From Rhodobacteraceae bacterium UBA7436 (GTDB lineage Bacteria; Pseudomonadota; Alphaproteobacteria; Rhodobacterales; Rhodobacteraceae), in contig DLQI01000165.1 in NCBI GenBank assembly GCA_002478745.1, positions 3,842 through 9,680 of the forward strand: a stretch of 5,839 nt of DNA. The letters run 5' to 3'. Below, one piece after another: positions 1 to 5,332 of the stretch; within the stretch, counting starts at the first letter, position 1; each line of letters begins with the position of its first letter. Both the position numbers and the translations under genes were made by a program. The notes beneath the pieces are model-generated. The model was not told where the DNA came from. It did not search any database and saw only the letters and a program-made list of their open reading frames with translations.

Positions 1-72
1 CTCATCAATGGTTGCGGTTCAGTTGCGCCGCAGCGTGCGAACGATGATGTCATGTCGTTGTCTGATGTTCAT
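1..72 (-). pseudogene. N-terminal start of a possible DeoR-family regulator with in-frame stop (partial)
   Basis: Reading the minus strand from the ATG at 72-70 gives MNIRQRHDIIVRTLRRN, then TGA (21-19), then TATIDE up to the window edge. This resembles the first 25 residues of DeoR/GlpR-type regulators, where a QRH..II..L segment is followed by a glycine and then by the first helix of the DNA-binding domain. The TGA sits where that glycine is expected, one base from GGA, so a nonsense mutation is a natural reading. The ribosome binding site is poor (GATGA). The gene would diverge from the plus-strand leader at 73-157. Only 24 codons are visible, so the family call is tentative: chance similarity, a sequencing error at the TGA, or a downstream start outside the window all remain possible. 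Confidence 0.35.
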
Positions 73-90
73 TTCATCATCATAGCACAA

Positions 91-157
91 TTGGTGACAA
101 TATTTGGCACTAATTAATTTTAGAAAGTTTTCAGGACAAATCAACAAAGGAAATTAA
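91..157 (+). promoter_or_regulatory. Orphan leader: weak promoter, good ribosome binding site and ATG without a gene
   Basis: An AT-rich stretch holds a weak sigma-70-like pair (TTGGTG at 91-96 and TAATTT at 115-120, 18-nt spacer). It is followed by a clear Shine-Dalgarno AAAGGA at 146-151 and an ATG at 157-159. The frame opened by that ATG runs only 41 codons of arginine/histidine-rich nonsense before a stop, while the recognisable TRAP permease homology starts at 158 in another frame. The leader therefore looks like the front end of a lost gene, now joined out of frame to the tail of the permease gene. The promoter is a guess; the ribosome binding site is plain in the sequence. Confidence 0.3.
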
Positions 158-733
158 TGGGCGCTGTTCACATCGCTCGTTCTAATCGCCGTCGCCTGTA
201 TCATTATGGGCGCAGGCATTCCAACAACAGCGACGTACATCATCCTCGTCGCGGTCGCGGCCCCTGCCCTTGCTGTGCTTGAAGTACAACCAATCGTCGC
301 TCACTTTTTTGTCTTTTATTATGGCGTTCTGGCCGACATCACGCCGCCTGTCGCCTTGGCAGCCTACGCAGCTGCAGGCATTGCCGGTTCCAATCCGTTC
401 AAGACGGGTAACACTGCATTTCGCCTGGGCATCGCTAAGGCACTTGTTCCATTCGTATTCGTATATTCACCTGCGTTGTTGCTGGTCGCGGATGGCTTCA
501 CATGGTGGCTGTTCACAATCACTCTGCTTGGTGCGATGCTGGGCATTGCGTCCCTTGGTGTTGCCTTCTCAGGGTACTTAGTTTCGACACTGAAGACATG
601 GGAACGCTGGTGGGTTGCTTTGGTGTCCTTCCTATTCATTGCACCGGGATTGACCACAATGGCGATAGGATTAGTTTTGATGATGCCAATCGCTGTGATT
701 CAATACAACCGATCACGGATCTTAACCAACTAA
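158..733 (+). pseudogene. TRAP transporter permease (fused 4TM/12TM, TAXI type), C-terminal remnant
   Basis: This is the last ~190 residues of the large membrane subunit of a TRAP transporter, a family that uses ion gradients to import organic acids caught by a periplasmic binding protein. Homology-like sequence begins right after an in-frame TAA (155-157) with ALFTSLVLIAVACIIMGAG, although the first ATG is at 206. Counting from that ATG, the family hallmark GAGIPTTATYI is at residues 2-12 and GVLADITPPVALAAYAAAGI at 40-59, followed by NPFKTG. Hydrophobic segments lie near 10-28, 30-54, 78-95, 98-127 and 135-164. Full fused permeases are several hundred residues longer, so most transmembrane helices are missing. 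No binding-protein gene is nearby. The open frame to 733 is intact and has not drifted, which suggests recent loss. Translation from 206 would give a 175-aa fragment unlikely to transport anything by itself. Confidence 0.8.
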
Positions 734-757
734 ACTCAAAGGCCAGTATCTCAAGAA

Positions 758-782
758 TTGAGGGCGACCAGTTTGCCCTCAA
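758..782 (+). terminator. Strong stem-loop after the TRAP remnant
   Basis: TTGAGGGC (758-765) pairs perfectly with GCCCTCAA (775-782) around a 9-nt loop, 24 nt after the permease stop. There is no T-run after it on the plus strand (it is followed by AAAA), so it is not a textbook intrinsic terminator, though it could serve as an mRNA 3' end or be Rho-assisted. On the minus strand it is likewise followed by only two Ts. An upstream CTCAA (750-754) can pair with the same TTGAG, giving an alternative smaller hairpin. Confidence 0.45.
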
Positions 783-849
783 AAACTATGTTGAATTGAC
801 GCGCGGCCGCTCATCCAAGAAATTTGTTTACAGGCCTTAAGGTTCAAAA

Positions 850-1233
850 ATGCAAAATACCAAATACAACAAACCAACCACCGAAGCTGTGATGAGCCCC
901 GAAAAAAATGCACGTAACGAACTGAAAAAAGTTGCTAAATTGGGGGAACCAATCACTTATCAAGCCCTTGCAAAAGCACTAAACCTACTGCCCCCACATA
1001 TAATTCATCAAGTAACGATCACGCTTGAGAAACTGATCGAAGAAGACGCAAAATCAGGCCACCCATTGATCGCGTCTCTTGTGATCAGCAAAGCACGCGG
1101 CGGATTACCTGCACCCGGTTTCTTCAATTGCGTAGAAAGGGTTGGCTTAGTCTCCCCAACATCAACCTCCACAGAGGTTGATGACTTTTACAACACAGAG
1201 TTTGACAGAGCTGTTTCGTTCTGGGGGGCTTAA
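850..1233 (+). CDS. Small unrecognised protein with winged-helix-like N-terminal half
   Basis: I do not recognise this 127-aa soluble protein with certainty. Residues 20-65 (ARNELKKVAKLGEPITYQALAKALNL and following) look like a small helix-turn-helix or winged-helix unit: GEPITYQALAKAL is a typical opening of such folds. It is followed by HPLIASLVISKARGGLPAPGFF at 71-92, a motif-like block of the kind seen in small conserved hypothetical proteins, and an acidic aromatic tail ending EFDRAVSFWGA. There is no signal peptide or membrane segment. The ATG at 850 is preferred because AAGG (839-842) precedes it by 7 nt; an internal ATG at 892 lacks a good site. The gene stands alone between the TRAP remnant and the convergent pobA, with no operon partner. 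A weak TTGACG (796-801) upstream may be part of its promoter. A DNA-binding or accessory role is only a guess. Confidence 0.7.
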   Translation: MQNTKYNKPTTEAVMSPEKNARNELKKVAKLGEPITYQALAKALNLLPPHIIHQVTITLEKLIEEDAKSGHPLIASLVISKARGGLPAPGFFNCVERVGLVSPTSTSTEVDDFYNTEFDRAVSFWGA

Positions 1234-1313
1234 TGGATCTCGCATGCCTATCAATTGCCTGACCTAAGGTCCGCAACAAAGTATCTATCCAGCAGATATC
1301 CGACAAAATTTGG

Positions 1314-2483
1314 CTAATAGGGCAAACCGATATAGTTCTCAGCCAACTCTCGGCGGGCTGTTTCCGATTGCGAAAGCTGTGACAGCGTTGCTTTGCGCAT
1401 TTGCGCGGCAAAGCTGTCTTCACCTTCAAACTGGTGCAACATCGTTGTCATTTGCCAACTGAAACGCATCGCTTTCCAGATTCTTGCAAGGGCGCGTTCC
1501 GAATAAGCATCGATGCCCGAAGCGTCCCCTTTTTGCAGGACATCAATCAAGCCTTGGTACAAGTAAAACACATCTGAAACAGCAAGGTTCAAACCCTTTG
1601 CACCTGTTGGCGGCACAATATGGGCAGCATCGCCAACAAGAAACAAACGGCCCCAACGCAGCGGTTCACTCACAAATGAACGCAACGGCGCAATCGATTT
1701 TTCAATCGAAGGGCCAGTGACCATCGAGTTACTGATATCATTGGGTAAACACTGTTTCAGCTTATCCCAGAACCGATCGTCACTCCAATCCTCAACCTTA
1801 TCCGTCAATGGAACCTGTACATAATAGCGGCTTAAGTTTTCATTCCGCATAGATGCCAGTGCAAACCCGTTGCTTGAATTTGCATAGATTAATTCATGAT
1901 TGGCAGGCGGCGTCCGAGACAGCACACCGAGCCATCCAAACGGATAGACACGTTCAAATGCGCGCCGTTTTTCTTCCGGGATAGTAGTCCGGCTGACACC
2001 ATGAAAGCCGTCACACCCTGCAACATAGCTGCAATCTAACCGTTGTTTCACGCCATCTTTGGTGAACTCGACATAGGGTGCATCACTGTCAGCATCATTG
2101 ATCATAACATCGCTAACATCGTGCAGTACCGTAGCCCCTATCGCATCTTGTGCATTATATAAGTCGGCCGTCACCTCGGTTTGTCCGTAGACCACAACCT
2201 GTTTTCCAGTCAGCTCTTTGAAATTGATCCGAACCATTAGATCGTCATCTGTCAGATAGCACCCACCATGTGGGATACCCTCACGATCTAAGCGATCGCC
2301 AACACCGGCCTCATGCAACATCTGTACGGTACCCGTTTCAAGCACACCTGCCCTAATGCGTCCCTCGACATGCGCACGGCTTGAGCGCTCTAATACCACT
2401 GTAGCGACACCTGCTTTGTTCAAAAGCTGTGACAACAATAATCCAGATGGCCCGCCGCCAATAATCGCAACTTGAGTTTTCAT
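1314..2483 (-). CDS. pobA: 4-hydroxybenzoate 3-monooxygenase
   Basis: This is a flavoprotein that hydroxylates 4-hydroxybenzoate to protocatechuate in the cytoplasm, using FAD, NAD(P)H and O2 and feeding the beta-ketoadipate route. The 389 residues match the usual ~390. Visible landmarks: Rossmann GGGPSG at 9-14, GRIRAG at 41-46, CDGFHG at 157-162, and GDAAHIVPPTGAKGLNL at 284-300. Substrate and active-site positions known from the Pseudomonas enzyme are kept with an offset of one: Tyr200, Ser211, Arg213, Arg219, Tyr221, Pro292, Asn299 and Tyr384. The cofactor helix reads ERSSRAHVE (32-40), with Ser34 and His38 where the Pseudomonas enzyme has Gln34 and Tyr38. The start has AGG 8 nt upstream. 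It diverges from the AraC-type regulator at 2578, its likely activator. No pca genes are visible in the window. I see no clear terminator in the 80 nt between its stop and the convergent small gene. Confidence 0.97.
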   Translation of the reverse strand: MKTQVAIIGGGPSGLLLSQLLNKAGVATVVLERSSRAHVEGRIRAGVLETGTVQMLHEAGVGDRLDREGIPHGGCYLTDDDLMVRINFKELTGKQVVVYGQTEVTADLYNAQDAIGATVLHDVSDVMINDADSDAPYVEFTKDGVKQRLDCSYVAGCDGFHGVSRTTIPEEKRRAFERVYPFGWLGVLSRTPPANHELIYANSSNGFALASMRNENLSRYYVQVPLTDKVEDWSDDRFWDKLKQCLPNDISNSMVTGPSIEKSIAPLRSFVSEPLRWGRLFLVGDAAHIVPPTGAKGLNLAVSDVFYLYQGLIDVLQKGDASGIDAYSERALARIWKAMRFSWQMTTMLHQFEGEDSFAAQMRKATLSQLSQSETARRELAENYIGLPY

Positions 2484-2577
2484 ATTCAGAACCTATTCAA
2501 CGCCTTTTCCCAAAACGTAACAGGACAAACGCTTCCTTTGAATGGACGCGCCGTGCAATGACTGGTAACATTCGTGC
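2484..2577. promoter_or_regulatory. Divergent pobA / araC-type regulator promoter region
   Basis: This 94-nt spacer must carry both promoters and any activator sites. An inverted pair ATTCAA (2495-2500) and TTGAAT (2538-2543) is spaced 43 bp centre to centre, about four helical turns. Two near-direct repeats, CAAAACG (2511-2517) and ACAAACG (2525-2531), sit 14 bp apart between them. AraC-family activators commonly bind paired half-sites, so these are candidates. The repeats are short and could be chance. Promoter hexamers are weak on both strands, as expected for an activator-dependent promoter. Confidence 0.4.
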
Positions 2578-3411
2578 ATGATTGAAACACCCAACTTCAC
2601 CCTGCTGGGCGAGACAACGCACTTCCCAGACGTAGTGCATTGTGAAACCTTTCTTGCGCGTGCCCCCACACATAAATGGATAATACCAACACATCGTCAC
2701 GCCCAAATGGCTCAGTTGTTCGAGATAACAAGTGGAACCGTTTTGGCAAAAATCGATGATGCAACGATAAATCTTTCGGACGGTGATTTTCTGTATGTTC
2801 CAGCACAATGCGTGCATGGCTTTGACGTTGCTCCGCATACTGATGGAAAGATCATGTCATTCCCCCAACCCATTCTCGCATCGATTGGCCCAACGTCAAA
2901 CGCCTTACCCTCTGCCTTGGATCGGTTCTTTTCAGGTAAAGTAATGCCGCAGCTCGCCAGCCTAACCAACACATTGTCTGAGACCCTGAACACGTCACAG
3001 ATGTTTCGCCAACAAATTGCAGTTGGATTGGCCCATGCCGTTCTCGGGACGATTGCTAGCTTGGCCCCAAGTACTCAATTTATGCCCTCCGATCCACGGC
3101 TTGCAGACTTTGATGCACTCATTCTGCAACATCAAAAATTGGGACTAAGCGCAGCTGATTACGCCGCACTCCTTGGCGTTAGCACTGGGCACCTTAGCAG
3201 GTTATGCCGCGAGGCCACCGGTCGCGGTGCTGGTGCATACATTGAACGGTCGACCATGAATGAGGCCTGCCGTCTATTGGCATTCACACGAATGCCCGTC
3301 GCAGAGATTGGTTACCAGTTTGGTTACAGCGACCCATCATACTTTTCTAAAAGGTTCCGTGCCGCGCGTGGTCAAACGCCAACGCAATATCGCGCTGCAT
3401 TCGCGAGCTAA
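2578..3411 (+). CDS. AraC-family transcriptional regulator, PobR-like
   Basis: This 277-aa regulator has an N-terminal cupin-type effector domain (about 10-95) and a C-terminal AraC double helix-turn-helix domain (about 175-275). Cupin signs are HRHAQMAQLFEITSGTV at 39-55 and DGDFLYVPAQCVHGF at 68-82. The first DNA-binding helix pair is at about 189-213 (GLSAADYAALLGVSTGHLSRLC). The second carries the family signature IGYQFGYSDPSYFSKRFR at 244-261, then GQTPTQYR. The divergent placement next to pobA with a 94-nt spacer is the usual layout for PobR, the 4-hydroxybenzoate-responsive activator, and the N-terminal pattern fits AraC-type PobR proteins. The effector is therefore inferred, not seen. 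The start at 2578 is retained because it keeps the whole cupin domain, although only a weak GG/TAA-type ribosome binding site precedes it. It converges on the marR gene with 9 nt between stops. Confidence 0.9.
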   Translation: MIETPNFTLLGETTHFPDVVHCETFLARAPTHKWIIPTHRHAQMAQLFEITSGTVLAKIDDATINLSDGDFLYVPAQCVHGFDVAPHTDGKIMSFPQPILASIGPTSNALPSALDRFFSGKVMPQLASLTNTLSETLNTSQMFRQQIAVGLAHAVLGTIASLAPSTQFMPSDPRLADFDALILQHQKLGLSAADYAALLGVSTGHLSRLCREATGRGAGAYIERSTMNEACRLLAFTRMPVAEIGYQFGYSDPSYFSKRFRAARGQTPTQYRAAFAS

Positions 3412-3413
3412 CG

Positions 3414-3432
3414 CCGTGATTTACGGATTTTT
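3414..3432 (+). terminator. Short candidate terminator at the convergent regulator ends
   Basis: CCGT (3414-3417) and ACGG (3423-3426) can form a 4-bp stem with a 5-nt loop, followed by ATTTTT (3427-3432). It would end the AraC-type gene transcript just inside the 3' end of the convergent marR gene. The stem is short, so this is weak evidence. Confidence 0.25.
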
Positions 3433-3858
3433 CATTAAAGCGCGTAGGCAGCGTTTGAGTGTCTGAACATCATCTCCTCCCAGCCGCTCTTTTAACTTTC
3501 GATCAAATTGCGCAGCAGCCAAACTAAGATCATCATAAGCTGCCCTGCCAGTTGCAGTCAGGCTGAGCAACGCATGACGTCGATCCTTGGCCACCTCTTC
3601 ACGGACCACAAACCGTTTATCTTCAAGAGCAGACACTCCGCGGCTGGCTTTAGTCTTGTGTATATGAGCACGATCGCAGATCTGTTTTGCAGTTAGGTCA
3701 CCGTACTGCCCCAAGTGAAACAGGATGCGCCACTCGGTCTGCAACATACCGTATCGGTCCTTATAAGATGGGCTAAAGGCCGCGCCTTGGGCATCCGCCG
3801 CTTGATTTAGGAGGTACGGCAAAAAGTTAGACAAATCCATTTCAGTAGAGGTCAGCAT
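3421..3858 (-). CDS. MarR-family regulator, likely controlling the homogentisate genes
   Basis: This is a 145-aa winged-helix dimeric regulator. The core at about 38-106 contains MLQTEWRILFHLGQYGDLTAKQI, the recognition helix region HKTKASRGVSALED (67-80) and the wing with KDRRHALLSLTATG (91-104), all typical of MarR proteins; flanking helices form the dimer interface. I place the start at 3858-3856. The open frame continues upstream to 4029, but that extension is antisense to the beginning of hmgA and has no domain character; no other start codon lies in the 66-nt spacer. The next in-frame ATG (3840) lacks a ribosome binding site and would trim the N-terminal helix. A length of 145 is normal for the family. 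It diverges from hmgA, and an inverted repeat lies between them, so repression of hmgA and of itself, relieved by an aromatic intermediate, is the natural inference. Confidence 0.9.
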   Translation of the reverse strand: MLTSTEMDLSNFLPYLLNQAADAQGAAFSPSYKDRYGMLQTEWRILFHLGQYGDLTAKQICDRAHIHKTKASRGVSALEDKRFVVREEVAKDRRHALLSLTATGRAAYDDLSLAAAQFDRKLKERLGGDDVQTLKRCLRALMKNP

Positions 3859-3871
3859 TGCAAATCTCGCC

Positions 3872-3900
3872 TTGTTAGTTACATTTTCAACTAATATGGC
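3872..3900 (+). promoter_or_regulatory. Candidate hmgA promoter
   Basis: TTGTTA (3872-3877) and TATGGC (3895-3900) are separated by exactly 17 nt, a sigma-70-like arrangement with 4/6 and 3/6 consensus matches. The spacer is largely occupied by the inverted repeat at 3875-3894, so a bound regulator would block RNA polymerase. hmgA has a good GAGGG ribosome binding site at 3914-3918. Confidence 0.4.
3875..3894. promoter_or_regulatory. Putative MarR operator (inverted repeat)
   Basis: TTAGTT (3875-3880) and AACTAA (3889-3894) are perfect 6-bp inverted arms around an 8-nt centre, 20 bp in all, a size that suits a MarR dimer. It lies inside the candidate hmgA promoter and directly downstream of the candidate marR -10 element, so one site could control both genes. 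A related sequence recurs upstream of fahA. Confidence 0.5.
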
Positions 3901-3921
3901 TTTAGTAGCATTCGAGGGCAA
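3893..3921 (-). promoter_or_regulatory. Candidate marR promoter
   Basis: On the minus strand TTGCCC (3921-3916) and CATATT (3898-3893) are 17 nt apart, each matching 4 of 6 consensus bases. The predicted transcript start would fall inside the inverted repeat at 3875-3894, consistent with autorepression. The sequence evidence is modest. Confidence 0.35.
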
Positions 3922-3924
3922 CCC

Positions 3925-5259
3925 ATGACAACAAAACCAGACACCCAAGTCGACCAAACCCAACTGCGATATATGTCTGGTTGGGGGAATGATTTCGAAA
4001 CTGAAGCGTTGCCAAACGCCCTGCCCCAAGGCATGAATTCACCACAGAAAGTGAATTACGGTCTGTACGGCGAACAGCTTTCAGGTACTGCCTTTACCCA
4101 ACCGTCACCAGAACGCACATGGTGCTACCGTATTCGTCCATCCGTTAAACACACCCATCGCTTTGCAAAGATCAACTTACCGTATTGGAAAACGGCTCCC
4201 CATATTGTTGAAGACGTGATCTCCCTTGGACAGTACCGTTGGGACGCAATCAAAGCCAACGACGAGGGCTTAACCTGGCTTAGTGGTATGCGCACGATGA
4301 CCACTGCGGGTGATGTGAACATTCAAGCAGGTATGGCCAACCATGTCTATCTTGTCTCCGAAAGTATGGTGGACAGCTACTTCTATTCAGCAGACTCTGA
4401 GATGCTCATTGTCCCCCAAGAAGGCAAATTGCGTTTTGCGACTGAGTTGGGAGTAATAGATATCGAACCACAAGAGATCGCTGTCATTCCCCGCGGGTTA
4501 GTTTACCGCGTTGAAGTTTTAGAAGGCCCTGCGCGAGGGTTTGTTTGCGAAAACTATGGGCAGAAATTAAGTCTACCAGACCGCGGACCAATTGGGGCCA
4601 ATTGCCTCGCCAATCCGCGTGACTTCAAAACACCGGTGGCCGCATTTGAGGATCGCGAGGTCCCATCCACTGTAACCGTGAAGTGGTGTGGGCAATTTCA
4701 TGAAACCAAAATTGGGCACTCACCATTGGATGTCGTTGCCTGGCACGGCAACTATGCCCCATGTAAATATGACCTAAAGACATTTTGCCCAGTCGGTGCA
4801 ATCTTGTTCGATCACCCGGACCCATCCATCTTCACTGTGCTGACCGCGCCCTCTGGCCAAGCTGGAACAGCCAACATCGACTTTGTTTTGTTCCGTGAAC
4901 GTTGGATGGTGGCAGAAGATACCTTCCGCCCACCGTGGTACCATAAGAACGTCATGTCAGAACTGATGGGCAACATTTATGGCCAGTATGATGCGAAGCC
5001 AAAAGGGTTTGTTCCAGGGGGGATGAGCCTACACAATATGATGCTGCCCCATGGGCCTGATCGCAGTGCGTTTGAAGCAGCTTCGAACGCTGAGCTAGCC
5101 CCACATAAGTTAGATCAAACGATGTCGTTCATGTTTGAAACACGTTTCCCGCAGCACCTGACCGAGTTCGCAGCGAATGAGGCACCGCTGCAAGATGACT
5201 ACATTGACTGTTGGGCCGACTTGGAAAAGAAATTCGATGGTACAGCAGGTAAAAAATGA
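3925..5259 (+). CDS. hmgA: Homogentisate 1,2-dioxygenase
   Basis: This is a cytoplasmic non-haem Fe(II) enzyme that opens the ring of homogentisate with O2 to give maleylacetoacetate, the central step of tyrosine and phenylalanine degradation. The 444 residues match the family's usual length. Residues known from the human enzyme are all present with a constant offset of five: iron ligands His340 (PPWYHKN), Glu346 (MSELMG) and His376 (LPHGPD), plus His297 (DHPDP) and His370 (SLHNMM) of the active site. The N-terminal GWGNDFETEALP at 19-30 and GEQLSGTAFTQPR-like segment (49-60, then SPERTWCYRIRPS) are typical. The ATG at 3925 has GAGGG 6 nt upstream. It diverges from the MarR gene and is followed at 73 nt by fahA, the last step of the same pathway; the two are probably co-transcribed, with a possible extra control site in the spacer. 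Confidence 0.98.
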   Translation: MTTKPDTQVDQTQLRYMSGWGNDFETEALPNALPQGMNSPQKVNYGLYGEQLSGTAFTQPSPERTWCYRIRPSVKHTHRFAKINLPYWKTAPHIVEDVISLGQYRWDAIKANDEGLTWLSGMRTMTTAGDVNIQAGMANHVYLVSESMVDSYFYSADSEMLIVPQEGKLRFATELGVIDIEPQEIAVIPRGLVYRVEVLEGPARGFVCENYGQKLSLPDRGPIGANCLANPRDFKTPVAAFEDREVPSTVTVKWCGQFHETKIGHSPLDVVAWHGNYAPCKYDLKTFCPVGAILFDHPDPSIFTVLTAPSGQAGTANIDFVLFRERWMVAEDTFRPPWYHKNVMSELMGNIYGQYDAKPKGFVPGGMSLHNMMLPHGPDRSAFEAASNAELAPHKLDQTMSFMFETRFPQHLTEFAANEAPLQDDYIDCWADLEKKFDGTAGKK

Positions 5260-5264
5260 CATCA

Positions 5265-5279
5265 CTTATCTGCGATAAG
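5265..5279. promoter_or_regulatory. Short perfect inverted repeat in the hmgA-fahA spacer
   Basis: CTTATC (5265-5270) and GATAAG (5274-5279) flank a 3-nt centre, starting 6 nt after the hmgA stop. As RNA it is a weak AT-rich 6-bp hairpin followed by AAAAA, not a T-run, so a terminator is unlikely. It may be a protein site or a small processing hairpin between the two genes. Confidence 0.25.
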
Positions 5280-5300
5280 AAAAACCGTTTGTCAGTTCAC

Positions 5301-5316
5301 TTAATCACATTTTCAA
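5301..5316 (+). promoter_or_regulatory. Copy of the hmgA operator-region motif upstream of fahA
   Basis: This 16-nt stretch matches 3875-3890 at 14 positions, including the unbroken 10-mer ACATTTTCAA, in the same orientation. It starts 32 nt before the fahA ATG. The left arm is TTAATC rather than TTAGTT and the right palindrome arm is not preserved, so it would be a weaker or half site. A shared regulator at hmgA and fahA is inferred. Confidence 0.4.
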
Positions 5317-5332
5317 AACCAAAGGACATTGC

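Noticed and set aside
43..81. GATGATG and CATCATC inverted arms near the left end
   Set aside because: They are simple trinucleotide runs, one of them inside the putative regulator codons, with a long loop; probably compositional.
132..140. CAGGACAAA shared with 2521-2529
   Set aside because: Many 9-nt matches are expected by chance in a window of this size, and the surrounding sequences do not align.
157..282. 41-codon frame from the well-placed ATG at 157
   Set aside because: It is an arginine/histidine/cysteine-rich out-of-frame reading of TRAP-coding DNA; the ribosome binding site is real-looking but the product is not a recognisable protein.
502..840. 112-codon plus-strand frame overlapping the TRAP remnant and running to just before the small gene
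   Set aside because: It is an off-frame reading of the permease sequence with no motif, no ribosome binding site and odd composition.
1261..1271. GACCTAAGGTC palindrome between the convergent small gene and pobA
   Set aside because: The arms are only 5 bp around one base, no T-run follows on either strand, and no copy occurs elsewhere; not supportable as a terminator or operator.
2497..2993. Minus-strand frames opposite the AraC-type gene
   Set aside because: They overlap a clear cupin-AraC coding region and show no family features.
3859..4029. N-terminal extension of the MarR reading frame to 202 residues
   Set aside because: It runs antisense into the hmgA start, covers the shared promoter, has no domain character and would make the protein far longer than the family norm.
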